In this document: piece by piece, positions 9,012-18,304 of the stretch | How positions within the stretch are numbered: position 1 is the stretch's first letter | Layout of the letters: each line of letters opens with the position of its first letter | From: JBBIQS01 sp037442205 | Lineage (GTDB): Bacteria; Myxococcota; Myxococcia; Myxococcales; UBA5297 | Assembly (NCBI GenBank): GCA_037442205.1 | Contig: JBBIQS010000023.1 | Coordinates: 27,693 to 91,692, forward strand | DNA length: 64,000 nt | Reading direction: 5' to 3' | The notes under the pieces: generated by a model | What the model was told of the DNA's origin: nothing | Databases searched by the model: none | Seen by the model: only the letters and a program-made list of their open reading frames with translations | Made by a program: the position numbers and the translations under genes

Positions 9012-11065
9012 ATGTTCCGACGCTGGTTCGCCTGCGGCGCCCTCGCGCTGCTCGCCTTCTCGCCTGCTCCCGTGGCAGCCGACGAGGGCGGCGTCTCGAC
9101 CACGGGTGAGACCTGGGAGTACCGCTGGGGAGATTCCCCCCGGGGACCGGACGGCGCCTTCTCGTGGGCGGAGGAGCCCGCCGATTCGCCGGGCTGGGAA
9201 CGGTTCGCTCCGCTGACGATTCCTCCCGGACGCGATGGCAGCACGCTGCTGTGGGTGCGCATTCGGCTCCCGGCGGCGCCTCTGCGCGATCCGGCGGTGT
9301 TCCTCGGCAGCGTGGCCAACGCCTTCGAGGCCTACGCGGGCGGTCGGCGCGTCTACCGGCACGGCGTCGACGACCAGGGGCAGCCGCACTTCGCGCCCCT
9401 GGCCTGGCACCTGGTGGTGCTCGAGCCGCGGGACCTCGGCCAGCCGCTCTACCTGCGCATCCACTCCAGCAACACCGCGATCATCGGGGTGCAGAACGCG
9501 CTGCGGGTGGGAAACCGGGTCGAGCTCATGCTGCGGCTGGTCCGCGAGGGGATCGGACCTCTGCTGGTGGGCTTCCTCTCGCTGGCGCTGGCGATGGCGG
9601 CGGCGGCGGGGTTCCTGGTCTGGCGAAGACAGCGCGGCCTGGGCTGGTTCGCCCTGTTCGTCGGCGGCGCCGGCATGGTGTTGGTGAGCAACGGTCAGGT
9701 GCAGAAGCTGCTGTGGGACCAGCCGATGGCCTGGAACAAGCTGTTTTCGGCCTCGGTCTACCTGCTTCCTCCGTCGCTCTGGGCTTCCTCGACACCATCC
9801 TCCTCGCCGGACGCAACCGGACCGTCACGCGACTGACCTGGAGCCTCGCCGCGATTGCCGTGGTCCTGACCGGAAGCATCACCGTCGACCTCGCGGTGAG
9901 CCAGATGACGATGCTCCCGTTCATCGTGGTGCTGGTGGTGTCCCTCGTCACCGCGGTGATCGTGGTGTCAGGCGAGGTGCGGCAGGGAAACCCGGACGCG
10001 CGGCTGATTCTCGGCGGGTCGGTGCTGCTGGTGGCGTCCGCGGTGGGCGACGTGCTGGCGATGCTGTCGGTGATCCACTCCTCGGCCATGTGGAGCCACT
10101 GGGGGATTCTCGGCTTCGTGGGCTCGCTGACCCTGGTCCTCGTCCGCCGCGGAGCGGGAATCACTGCCGCGCTGGGCACGACGGTGCGAGAGGTGACCGC
10201 GAAGAACCAGCAGCTCGAGGAGATGTCGACCCGGCTGCGCCAGGCAGTCGGCGAGCTCGGAAAAGTGGTGCTCGACATGCGCACGTCCATCGGGCAGCAG
10301 GCGGAGACGGTCGCCCGCCAGGCGCAGGCGCTGCGCGAGGCCCAGGAATCGGCCAAGGAGATCCACGACAAGTCGCAGGCGGCGTCGGGATCGGCCCAGG
10401 AGGTGTTGGGGGCGACGGCCGAGGTGGACCAGGTCAGCAATGCCGGGGAGGAGGCGATCGAGCGCGGAATCCACGGGATGACCGAGATCCTCGCGGCGGT
10501 GGAGCGGATGGCCGAGAGGGTGGGGGTGGTGCAGGAGCGCGCGGGACAGATCGACGGCGTGGTGGACGAGGTGAAGGAGCTCGGCGACCAATCGAGCATG
10601 CTGGCCATCAACGCGGCGATCGAGGCCGCGCGTTCGGGCGAGCACGGCCGCGGGTTCGCGGTGGTGGCCAGGGAGGTCCGCACGCTCGCCGAGCAGTCGA
10701 TCCGCTCGACGGAGCGCATCCGGACCATCCTAGCCGACGTCGACGGCGGGATCCGGGAGGCGGTGGAGAGCAGCGCGGTGGGGAAGGCCAAGGTATCGGC
10801 GAGCGTGCTCGAGGTGCGGGCGACCGGAGAGGGCCTGCGACGGCTCTCGGCGCTGCTGCGCGACAACGCCGCGGCGGCCCGGCGCATCGCCACCGTGGTC
10901 GAGCAGCAGAATGGCGGCGTCACCGCGCTCTTCGACACGGTGAGCCGGCTCAGCCAGGCGATGCAGGAGACCGAGGAGCGGCTGCGCGAGACCGAGGCAG
11001 CCATCGACGTCGTGCAGCGGGTCGCAAGGGAGATGGAGGCCCATGCCCCTGAGGCGCGATCCTGA
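9012..11065 (+). pseudogene. 7TM-sensor methyl-accepting chemotaxis-like protein, frameshifted
   Basis: The two halves of one gene lie in different frames. The first half (start MFRRWFACG, with a signal peptide, then a beta-rich periplasmic domain and the first transmembrane helices) resembles a 7TMR-DISM sensor and ends with a nonsense tail at 9836. The second half resumes from about 9770 (SVALGFLDTILLAG) and carries the remaining helices, then a coiled coil and the conserved MCP signalling tip (LAINAAIEAARSGEHGRGFA, VAREVRTLAEQS). The length from 9012 to the stop is 684 codons plus 2 nt, so one base appears to be missing near 9765-9775. Repaired, the product would be about 685 residues. It would sense a periplasmic signal and talk to CheA/CheW. 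No CheR-binding pentapeptide is seen at the C-terminus. A sequencing error is as likely as true loss of function. Confidence 0.8.
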
Positions 11066-11320
11066 TGGCTGCCTGCGTGGTCGCTCAGCGATCGGCGTGG
11101 GCCCGCGCATCAAGATGCGGCGCACCCAGGCGAACGGAAGCCGGCAAGAGTTCCGCTGTACGAGGAGATGGGTGCGTATCGCCACGGAGAGCGATGGAGC
11201 CCGGGCCGGCAGTGCCGACCACCGCCGCGGCGGTGCATTGGCCGCGCTGGCGCCGGGAATGAAGGCCCGGCGCAGGGATGCTCCCTAGGTTGCGCCGGGA
11301 CGTCGCAAAGGCCGCGCCGT

Positions 11321-13795
11321 CTACCAATAGATCTGCGTCATACCCAAGCGCGTCAGCGTCGCCGCCACTCCCCATTCCGAGAAGCGTGCGTCGCTCGGGT
11401 CGGTCCATCCCGGGTTCGGGACGCTGCCCACGCGGGCGAAGGTGGACTGGTTCGAGGCGTCGCGGCAGCGGGCGATGAGGTCGAAGCGGCGATCGGGGTG
11501 CGACCAGCCGAAGTTGTCGAACGTCGGCGGCGCAGAGGAGACAGCGATGTAGCGGACGTGCTCATAGTCCGAGGCCCAGAAGGCCACGTTCTTCCAAGTG
11601 ACCTGGCCCCCGGTGAGCGAGTCGGCGCTGGGGAGCGTCTGCACGTCCCAGGTGACGCCATCGCGCGAGCGCACGTAGACCTGCACCTTGTTCTGGTAGG
11701 TGCCGCTCAGCACGCAGTGAGCGTCGGAGAACAGGTGAATGGAGCCGTCGGGAGCCAGCGCGCCGGGCGCGTTGCCGCCAAACTGGAAGCCGCCGGTGAT
11801 CGTCGCCGAGACTGCGGCGACGTCGCTGCGCTTGAGCGCGCCGGTCTTGCTCCAGCCTCCGGCGGCGGGCGAGAGCTTCCAGATGGCGATCGCTTCGGTC
11901 GCATCGCCGGGCCCGAGCACGATGACGGTGCCTTGGGCGTCGACGTCCCACTGCGAGAGCGTCACTGGCCCGCCGCCGCGGTTGGCGAATGTCGAGCCGG
12001 TCTGCTCGTGGAAGTTGCCGCCGGTGCGGACCCAGAGGTGCCCGTCGCCGGCGGCGCGGACGTCGCAATCATTGGTGTTGGAACATGGCGTCGCCACCGC
12101 GGTGCCGAAGGTGCCGTCGTAGGTGACCGCCATCGTGGTCGAGCCGGCCTGGTAGACGATGGTCGCCTTTCCCGAGAGCGATCGCTGAGCCACGAAGAAG
12201 TAGTCGCCGAGCAGCGGCGAGGGCAGAAACGCCGTCAGGCCCTGGCCGTGCGCGGCCGAGGTCCACATCGCCGAGCCCGAATAGAACGCGAAGGCGCGCC
12301 CATCCACGGCCATCAACGTCCCGAGGTACCAGTTGTAGTTGTAGTCCTGCCAGGCGAGGGTCGGCAGCGGGCCGGCGACCTCGGAGGGCGCGGTGCACGA
12401 GGGCAGGTCGGCGGGGACCGCGCCGCGCGCAGGCTTCGTGACGACGCCTGATCCGGCGGCGGGAACCGGGTCGGGCCGGTCCTGGCGTGCGCCGTCGGGC
12501 GTGACGAAGGTGGCGAAGCCTTCCTCGTTGACCGCCAGCACGCCGGCGAACGGCGGAAGACCGGAGTAGGCGAGCCGATCGGTGGGCCAGTAGTTGAAGG
12601 GGGCGACGAACGGCTGGCAGCGCCGCATGAAGAAGAAGCTGGGGATGCTCATCGAGCCGCCGTTGTAGATCAGCGTCACCGAGACGTGGTCGTAGTCCTG
12701 GGCCGACAACAGCCGCGGCGAGCCGCCGACATCGGAAGGGTCGAAGCCGAAGCTCGAGGGCGACGCGGGATCGACCATATTGGCCTTGGCGGTCAGGCCG
12801 CTCGGCTGCTCGGGGGTGGTCCAGGTGACGCCGTCGCGCGAGCGCAGGTAGCCCATGCTGTAGAGGTGCAAGGAGCCGTCGGGGGCGCCCGCGAAGAGCG
12901 CGCCCGAGAAGCCCTGGCCGGCGTTGGTCAGGACGACCAGGTCCCCGCCCCAGGTGAGCGAGCCGTGCGGCAGGTTCACCAGGTGGAGCTCGGTCTTCGA
13001 GGAGTTTCCGGTCTGGTAGAGGTTGTAGACGGTGCCATCGGCGCCCACCGTCCAGCCGCGGCCGTCTGCTGAGGAGGGGTGCGGCAGCGCGCCGCGGACG
13101 ATCGGGCTTGCGGCGCCGTACTCCGTCAGGCCGTTCGAATTGAGCGCGAAGATTCGGCCGTGGGCGTCGGCGTGCGCCTCGGTGGCCTGGCCGAGCGCGG
13201 TCACCCCGAAGAACGCCTGCCCGTCGAAGAAAGCGCCGTAGGTCTGGGAGTTGGCCTGGAAAGTGACGAACGGCCTGCGATTGGGGGCGATCTCCGCGTT
13301 GACGTTCATCATCGACGGAATCCCGGCGGGCAGGGGGATGGAGCCGAGGGTTCCGGTTTCGTTCTCGATGATCGTCCAGTGCGTGCCGTCGGCGGCGAAG
13401 ACGTAGGCCTTGGGCCCATAGGCCATCGCCGAATTGCCGAAAGCAGGGACTGCCTTGCGCCAGGTGTGCGGGTCGCAGGCGGTGTGGGCGATCACGCTGC
13501 CGCCATCGACTGTTCCACCGCCGTCGAGGCCGGTCCCGCCATCGGATCCCGAGCCACCGTCGTTCTGAATGGAGCCGTCGGAGGGGGTGTCCTGGGCATC
13601 GGCGCCGTTGCCGCCATCCTCGGATGCGACGCCCGAGTCGCCGCCGAGAGGGTCGATGCAGATGCCCTCATGGCACGTCAGCCCGTCGGCGCAGCCTCGG
13701 CTGGGACCGCACGGCTCGCCCTCGCCGGCGGCGCCGCCGCAGTTGCAGGCGCTCAGGAAAGCCAGCACCGTCGTGGAAAGCAGGAGTCGCGGCAT
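11321..13795 (-). CDS. Large secreted lipoprotein of unknown function
   Basis: The 824-residue product begins with a signal peptide and lipobox (LLLSTTVLAFLSAC), so it should be lipid-anchored at Cys17. A Cys-rich segment like those of other myxobacterial lipoproteins follows (CGPSRGCADGLTCHEGIC), then a linker of about 50 residues made mostly of Asp, Gly and Ser (near residues 50-105). The remaining 700 residues look like a beta-propeller type surface domain with two recurring sub-patterns: a sentence built on LHLYSMGYLRSRDGVTW and a second IHLFSDAHCVLSG with VRSRDGVTWDVQTL, which suggests an internal duplication. No catalytic motif was identified. The start has GAGG about 7 nt upstream. It is transcribed away from the amidase gene, with 194 bp between their starts. 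Confidence 0.8.
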   Translation of the reverse strand: MPRLLLSTTVLAFLSACNCGGAAGEGEPCGPSRGCADGLTCHEGICIDPLGGDSGVASEDGGNGADAQDTPSDGSIQNDGGSGSDGGTGLDGGGTVDGGSVIAHTACDPHTWRKAVPAFGNSAMAYGPKAYVFAADGTHWTIIENETGTLGSIPLPAGIPSMMNVNAEIAPNRRPFVTFQANSQTYGAFFDGQAFFGVTALGQATEAHADAHGRIFALNSNGLTEYGAASPIVRGALPHPSSADGRGWTVGADGTVYNLYQTGNSSKTELHLVNLPHGSLTWGGDLVVLTNAGQGFSGALFAGAPDGSLHLYSMGYLRSRDGVTWTTPEQPSGLTAKANMVDPASPSSFGFDPSDVGGSPRLLSAQDYDHVSVTLIYNGGSMSIPSFFFMRRCQPFVAPFNYWPTDRLAYSGLPPFAGVLAVNEEGFATFVTPDGARQDRPDPVPAAGSGVVTKPARGAVPADLPSCTAPSEVAGPLPTLAWQDYNYNWYLGTLMAVDGRAFAFYSGSAMWTSAAHGQGLTAFLPSPLLGDYFFVAQRSLSGKATIVYQAGSTTMAVTYDGTFGTAVATPCSNTNDCDVRAAGDGHLWVRTGGNFHEQTGSTFANRGGGPVTLSQWDVDAQGTVIVLGPGDATEAIAIWKLSPAAGGWSKTGALKRSDVAAVSATITGGFQFGGNAPGALAPDGSIHLFSDAHCVLSGTYQNKVQVYVRSRDGVTWDVQTLPSADSLTGGQVTWKNVAFWASDYEHVRYIAVSSAPPTFDNFGWSHPDRRFDLIARCRDASNQSTFARVGSVPNPGWTDPSDARFSEWGVAATLTRLGMTQIYW

Positions 13796-13989
13796 GGGGC
13801 AGCCTCACTGGACCGGGGATTCGCTGCTCGCTCGAGGTGGGAGGACAGGCAGGTTAGAGCGCCCACTCTTACTCAGTGCAACGGAGCATGCGCAAGTGAG
13901 CGCCGTCACGTAGACCGAACGCTCGTCGATGCGCGCGAACTCGAGCCTGTAGAGCAGGCCACGGCCCACTTCCTGCAAAACCTGCCCGC

Positions 13990-14853
13990 ATGAGCCGATT
14001 CCACATTTTGCTTTCGGGGATCTTCACCGGCGCGCTGGCGCTCGTGGCGCTCTGCGCGTCGGCTCCGTCCACGCCGAGCTGGCCGCTCAAGGGCGCGCAG
14101 CTGAAGATCGTCGAGCTGCGGGCCCCCGGCGACGGCGGCGTGCGCCACAAGCCGCGGATCTACATCGACGCCGGCCATGGAACCGGGCAGGGCAACGTGG
14201 GCAACACCTCCAGCATCTGCGAGAAGGAGGAGGAATTCACCGCGCGCGCCGCCGAGAAGCTCTACGCCGGCCTCGCCGCCACCGGGCGCTTCGAGCTCAA
14301 GCTCTCGCGCAAGCCAGGCGAGGCCAGTTCCTACCAGGCGCGCGTGAAGGAGGCCGAGGCGTGGCACGCCGATGCCATGATCGGCCTGCACTCGGACTGC
14401 CGCGGGCTCCTCGCTTGGTGCGCTGCGGACGGCGGCCGGTCCTGCCCGTGCACCGGAGCGTCCCACGACGCGGCGGGCTTCTCGGTGCTCTTCTCTGACG
14501 AGGACCCCGAGCTCGCGCCTGCGCGCCGCGAGCTGGCGCGCGCGCTGTCGCGACGCATGGCCGAGGCGGGATTCTTGCCGTACGACGGGTTCGACTACGT
14601 GCCCAACCTGTACGGCAGTGATGAGGTCGCGGGCGCCTTCGTGGACCGCCATGCGCCTGGCCAGCGCATCTTCATGCTGCGCCGCCCGCGCCTGGCCACG
14701 GTGATCGTCGAGACGCACCACGCCTCCGACCTGGAGGAGCGCGAGCGCTGGGAGGAGCCACGGACCTATGAGTCGTTCACGGCCGCGGTCGCCGCGGCGG
14801 TGCTCGACGCGCAGGCCTCAGGCCCGGCCCAGGAAGCTCTGCTGGCTCGCTGA
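13990..14853 (+). CDS. N-acetylmuramoyl-L-alanine amidase, zinc-dependent (Amidase_3-like)
   Basis: The 287-residue protein would cut the bond between N-acetylmuramic acid and L-alanine in peptidoglycan. It has a signal peptide (FHILLSGIFTGALALVALCASA) and then the amidase fold. Visible candidate zinc ligands are His63 in DAGHG, Glu in KEEEF at about 80-82, and His134 in GLHSD, the usual order in the family. A further acidic residue expected near the end is Glu in VIVETHHA. Cys pairs (CRGLLAWCAADGG, SCPCTG) suggest periplasmic disulfides. Its usual partner regulators (EnvC/NlpD) are not nearby. No ribosome-binding site is evident at the start, so the ATG at 13990 rests on the signal peptide. 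Confidence 0.85.
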   Translation: MSRFHILLSGIFTGALALVALCASAPSTPSWPLKGAQLKIVELRAPGDGGVRHKPRIYIDAGHGTGQGNVGNTSSICEKEEEFTARAAEKLYAGLAATGRFELKLSRKPGEASSYQARVKEAEAWHADAMIGLHSDCRGLLAWCAADGGRSCPCTGASHDAAGFSVLFSDEDPELAPARRELARALSRRMAEAGFLPYDGFDYVPNLYGSDEVAGAFVDRHAPGQRIFMLRRPRLATVIVETHHASDLEERERWEEPRTYESFTAAVAAAVLDAQASGPAQEALLAR

Positions 14854-14944
14854 GGATCCGGGGACCGTGTAATGCCGTGTCTCGGCCTGCCACATCGCGT
14901 GACACATGTGGTGATCGGGGAAGGAGCGCCGGTTTCCAGGCCGG

Positions 14945-15128
14945 CTATGTCGTGCCGCGGAAAGCTTCTACGAAGTCTGCCTGGGCGAGGCATCCCGCAA
15001 CCCCGCCGTCGAGGGTGACCGCGCCAGACGACCTTGCCGTTGAGCGCCTGGAGCTTCTTGGCCATCCGTTGGCGCACCTCGCCCTGGGGCGGCCTTCCCG
15101 ATTCCAGCAGGCCCAAAGACTCGCCGGC
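14945..15128 (-). pseudogene. Possible frameshifted coding remnant
   Basis: Reading leftward, one frame gives SLGLLESGRPPQGEVRQR then MAKKLQALNGKVV, and the next frame continues with SGAVTLDGGVAGCLAQADF and stops at 14945. Joined, the two pieces look like the end of a normal soluble protein, interrupted by a one-base shift near 15030. No homologue is recognised and the composition is normal for the chromosome. It sits in the 285-bp gap between the convergent amidase and zinc-ribbon genes. This is a weak call. Confidence 0.25.
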
Positions 15129-15138
15129 GGTGTGCTCC

Positions 15139-15654
15139 TCAGTCGTTCTTCCTGGCCGCGACGAGCTCGTGCTCGAGAGATTCGAGCTCCCCACGAGAAA
15201 GAACCCGGACGCGCTGATCGGCTTCGGTCCACTTCCAGGATTCTCGGCGGACGAGGACGGCGACCAGCACCGAGGCGCAGAAGAGGACGACCACCGGGGA
15301 GAGCTCGGCGCCGCGCGCGAAGAACAGCGAGAACAGCCATGCGAACAGCGCCACAACCGCGGCCCGAATGCTGGCGGCTCGTTGCAGCGAAGCAATTCGC
15401 GCTCGGTCGCGTTGGCCGCACGCCGGGCAAGTGGCCAAGGAAACGAGCACCTCGAGGTTGCGTTGTGCGTCTCGCGCCGCCTCTCGGCTCGCCTTCTCCC
15501 GAGCACCTCGGTTGCGCAGCGCCAGCGGGCTGGTGGATTCGCCCACGCCTCGCGAACGCACCACGGCGACTGCCTCATACCCGCACTTCGAGCAGACAAA
15601 CGGCCGCCGTCCGAGCGACTCGACTTCGGCCTCGTACTCGATGGCGAACGGCAT
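15139..15654 (-). CDS. Zinc-ribbon membrane protein, hypothetical
   Basis: The 171-residue product has two Cys pairs typical of a treble-clef or zinc-ribbon unit: CSKCGY near residues 21-26 and CPACGQ near 76-81. Two adjacent transmembrane helices follow (about 97-112 and 118-136, AAVVALFAWLFSLFFA and VVVLFCASVLVAVLV). The C-terminal 30 residues are charged and soluble. The topology would place the zinc ribbon and the tail on the same, probably cytoplasmic, side. The start ATG has AAGGGAG about 7 nt upstream. A perfect 20-bp inverted repeat lies 62 bp upstream of the start. No function can be assigned. Confidence 0.75.
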   Translation of the reverse strand: MPFAIEYEAEVESLGRRPFVCSKCGYEAVAVVRSRGVGESTSPLALRNRGAREKASREAARDAQRNLEVLVSLATCPACGQRDRARIASLQRAASIRAAVVALFAWLFSLFFARGAELSPVVVLFCASVLVAVLVRRESWKWTEADQRVRVLSRGELESLEHELVAARKND

Positions 15655-15993
15655 CGCGCTCCCTTCCGCCCACGCACGGCTACACGGAAGCGGCTGAGCC
15701 TATCGCACGCGGGGATTAGCCAGCCAGCTGGCTAAACTCCAGCGTTGCCATGCACCAGGACAGGCGGCACCACGCCGGGGCGGACCGCGGCGGGTTCCAG
15801 TGCCTCAGCAGTCGGCGCACGAGTCGAGCAGGCGAGGCCTGCTGGTAGTGAAGGCTCTCGCCGATGCAGGTGACCGCCCAGACGTCGCGCGGCCCGCTGC
15901 AGAAGAGGGGCAAACGGAGGTGCCAGATGCTCATGCGCCCTCGGGCAGCGCTCGAACCCTTGCCACCCGAGTGCAATGGCAACTCTCGGTCTC
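15655..15993. other. Gene-poor gap with palindrome and doubtful small ORF
   Basis: This 339-bp gap lies between two leftward genes. It holds the perfect inverted repeat at 15716-15735. A small minus-strand ORF (15716-15934, 72 residues, beginning MSIWHLRLPLFCSG) ends inside that repeat; it has balanced amino acid use but no clear ribosome-binding site and no family I know, so I do not list it as a gene. Nothing else is evident. Confidence 0.5.
15716..15735. promoter_or_regulatory. Perfect 20-bp palindrome
   Basis: TTAGCCAGC (15716-15724), CA, GCTGGCTAA (15727-15735) is a perfect 9-bp inverted repeat with a 2-nt centre. It lies upstream of the zinc-ribbon gene start at 15654, in a position where a dimeric repressor or activator could act. 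It could equally be a short terminator or a recombination site. Confidence 0.45.
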
Positions 15994-16644
15994 TCAGCTC
16001 GCCTGCACCTCGGTGAGCACCGAGCACAGCTCGTCGATGGACTGGGTCAGTTGCTGGGCGGTGGCGGCGACTCCGGTGCGCGAGGGGCTGTCGTAGCGCA
16101 GCAAAGTCAGCCGAGTGGCCAGCTCGCCGGCGCGGGCCAGGGCGCGGTCGAGGTCGGCGGCGGTCTGGGCGCGCACCTTCTCCAGCTTGTACACGTGGGC
16201 CAGCCGCTGGGCGAGGATGGCGCTCACTTGCGACTGGTCGCCGGCGGTCTGCAAGCGCGCCAGCTCGGACTCGAGCTTGGCGGTGTCGTGCTCGGGAGCG
16301 GTCAGAAGCCGATCCAACTCCGCTTTCTTGGCTGCCGCGGCCCGCGTCGCCTTGCCCAGGGCCTCCACCCGGCGCATCTCGAGCGTCAAACCGTCGCCGA
16401 GCGCGCCGCCCAAGGCCTTCAGCGCCGAGGCAAGCGCGCCTTCGGCGGCGCGGATCCGGCTTTCGTCGTCGCTGGATTGTGTCGCCACGGGTGCGAGCCA
16501 TGCGGCGAAGGCCGGCCAGAGCAGGGCACGCACCAGAAACGTCCCCGCCGAGCCCGCCGCCGCCTCCGATGAGGCTCGTTTGCGCAGCAGTTGAGCCACC
16601 ACCAGGCCCGCCAGCAGGTAGAGCGCTACGGTTGCGATCACCAT
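15994..16644 (-). CDS. Membrane-anchored coiled-coil protein, hypothetical
   Basis: The 216-residue product has an N-terminal transmembrane helix (VIATVALYLLAGLVVAQLL) and a second hydrophobic segment near residues 36-52, followed by about 140 residues that are almost all helix and rich in Ala, Leu, Glu and Lys with heptad spacing (for example LESELARLQTAGDQSQVSA and LDRALARAGELATRL). This is probably a periplasmic or cytoplasmic coiled coil. It is the last of three leftward genes at 18074-15994, only 4 bp after the upstream Yip1-like gene, so it is very likely cotranscribed and may form a complex with those membrane proteins. GGGGAG precedes the ATG. No family is recognised. Confidence 0.75.
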   Translation of the reverse strand: MVIATVALYLLAGLVVAQLLRKRASSEAAAGSAGTFLVRALLWPAFAAWLAPVATQSSDDESRIRAAEGALASALKALGGALGDGLTLEMRRVEALGKATRAAAAKKAELDRLLTAPEHDTAKLESELARLQTAGDQSQVSAILAQRLAHVYKLEKVRAQTAADLDRALARAGELATRLTLLRYDSPSRTGVAATAQQLTQSIDELCSVLTEVQAS

Positions 16645-16648
16645 GGCG

Positions 16649-17407
16649 TCAGCTCCCCTCGAACCAGAGGTTGTAGCCGTGGCGGCGCGGCCCCGACGGA
16701 GCCTGCCGCGGGCTGAACGCGGTCTCGATGGCCGACGTGGTCGTGCGATAGACCGAGTCGAAGGCGGTGCGCTCCAGCGGCCGCAGCAGCGTCAGCTCGC
16801 CGGTGGGCGTGCCCACGAACGGCCGGACGATCCAGGCGCACTGCATCCCCACCAGTCCGAACAGCAACGTCCAGGCGAAGAGGTGCAGCACCGGCCTCCC
16901 GGCCTCGCGGAAGGCGCTCAACAGCACCGAGATCCCGCGCAAGCACGCGAAAGAGATCAGCACCGCCGCGCCGATCACCGAATAGAGGTAGCCGCCCAGC
17001 GTTCGTGCGGCGAGCTGCTGGTAGACGAGAAGCACCGGGCACAGCGCCAGCAGCGTCATCCCGGCGGTGGCGATGGCGGTGAGCGCCTCGCCGACCACCG
17101 CTTGCACCGAAGATCGGTTTCCCAGGAAGCGCCCGTAGACGTAGAGCGCCGGCAGGCATACAACGAACGAGCCCAGGCCGACGAAGATCAGCTTGGGCGC
17201 CGCCAGAAGGCCCATCCACGCCGAGTGCGTCAGCCCGACCACGAAGCCGAAGGCCCCGAATCCCAGCGCCGACAGCACGATCAGCTGCAAAGTCAGCTCA
17301 CGCCCGTCGTCGGCGCCTTCGCGGATCATCGCCAGCAGGCTGCGCGGGTTGCGCAGCAGCATCTCCACGGTCTGCGTGATGCGAGGGGCGGCGTGCGTGC
17401 TCTCCAT
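16649..17407 (-). CDS. Yip1-like polytopic membrane protein
   Basis: The 252-residue product has a soluble N-terminus (TVEMLLRNPRSLLAMIREG) of the sort found before the first helix in bacterial Yip1-family proteins, then five or six transmembrane helices between residues 40 and 200, and a soluble tail ending GYNLWFEGS. The function of bacterial Yip1-like proteins is not well defined. The upstream gene (17436-18074) encodes a second protein with the same helix pattern and shared phrases (VVCLPALYVYGRF here, VVCLPAFYIFYAS there), so the two are paralogues that may pair. AAAGGAG precedes the ATG. Gaps of 28 bp upstream and 4 bp downstream point to one operon. Confidence 0.7.
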   Translation of the reverse strand: MESTHAAPRITQTVEMLLRNPRSLLAMIREGADDGRELTLQLIVLSALGFGAFGFVVGLTHSAWMGLLAAPKLIFVGLGSFVVCLPALYVYGRFLGNRSSVQAVVGEALTAIATAGMTLLALCPVLLVYQQLAARTLGGYLYSVIGAAVLISFACLRGISVLLSAFREAGRPVLHLFAWTLLFGLVGMQCAWIVRPFVGTPTGELTLLRPLERTAFDSVYRTTTSAIETAFSPRQAPSGPRRHGYNLWFEGS

Positions 17408-17435
17408 GAGTGGCTCCTTTGGATGGTGGGAACGG

Positions 17436-18074
17436 TCAGAACCAGTGGATGCCGGCCAGGGAGGCGAACTGGACGAAGGTCGCCACCAGCAGGCCGAGGA
17501 AGATCCACTGCAGGCCTCGTCCCAATTGGCCTCCCAGCCGGCGCACGCTGCTGCCGAAGATGGCTCCGCCGGCGATCAGCGCCAGTCCGGTGAGCAGCAG
17601 ACCGAGCGGCGCCAGGATGTGCGACTGCGGCGCGGTCACCGCGAAGAACCAGAGCACCGGCGCGGTCGAGGCCAGCGCCGCTCCCACCGCGAAGATCGCC
17701 TCCAGCGCGGCGCGCAGCGACTGTCCGGCGCCGAGATTGGGCTCCCGGCTGGCGTAGAAGATGTAGAACGCCGGCAGGCACACCACCCACGCCAGCGCGA
17801 AGGTCAGCGGCATCGCCAGCGACCAGGTCAGATGCGCCAGCCCGGGCGCGGCCCGCTCCGCCGAGGTGCGCAGCGCAAAGCCGAAGATGGCCATCCCGGC
17901 GAGCGAGAGCGCGGTGCGGCGCAATCCGTGGTCCCAGGTCAGCGGCGGCAGCGGCTCGGGATGCGGTTTCTGCTCGACCGGCGCGCGGTGCGGCGGAGCG
18001 TGGGCGATCACGCGAGTCGGGAGCGGCAGGCTTTCCACCAGCGGCAGGCCGGGATCCAGAGCTTGGCTCTCCAT
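17436..18074 (-). CDS. Yip1-like polytopic membrane protein, paralogue
   Basis: The 212-residue protein has a Pro-rich soluble N-terminus of about 55 residues and then five or six transmembrane helices (LALAGMAIFGFAL-like start, VVCLPAFYIFYAS in the middle, LLTGLALIAGGAIFGSS and LLVATFVQFASLAGI at the end). It is a paralogue of the next gene by helix order and the shared VVCLPA(L/F)Y motif. The start at 18074 is preferred over a longer frame to 18185 because GAGGAGGAAG lies 7 nt upstream and the extension is Arg/Pro-rich. It is the first gene of the three-gene cluster with the coiled-coil protein. Confidence 0.7.
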   Translation of the reverse strand: MESQALDPGLPLVESLPLPTRVIAHAPPHRAPVEQKPHPEPLPPLTWDHGLRRTALSLAGMAIFGFALRTSAERAAPGLAHLTWSLAMPLTFALAWVVCLPAFYIFYASREPNLGAGQSLRAALEAIFAVGAALASTAPVLWFFAVTAPQSHILAPLGLLLTGLALIAGGAIFGSSVRRLGGQLGRGLQWIFLGLLVATFVQFASLAGIHWF

Positions 18075-18304
18075 GGGCAGGCTTCCTCCTCGAGCCCGCC
18101 GCGGGGGCGGCGAGCTCCAGCGGGCTGAGCGACGTCGTTGCTCCCATGCAAGCCGTGCCAGCGGGCGAGCGAACGGCTGGCACACGGCTGCAAGTGGGCG
18201 AAATGAGGAGAGGTCCGGCAGGGAAGGGGCGTCGAAAAGCTACCGCGTGTGTTGCGCGGGCCGCGGGCGGCGCTGCCGGCGTGCCACAGGCGGAGGAGGC
18301 TTCG

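Noticed and set aside
15716..15934. 72-residue minus-strand ORF starting MSIWHLRLPLFCSG
   Set aside because: Protein-like, but no ribosome-binding site, no recognised family, and the end lies in a palindrome.
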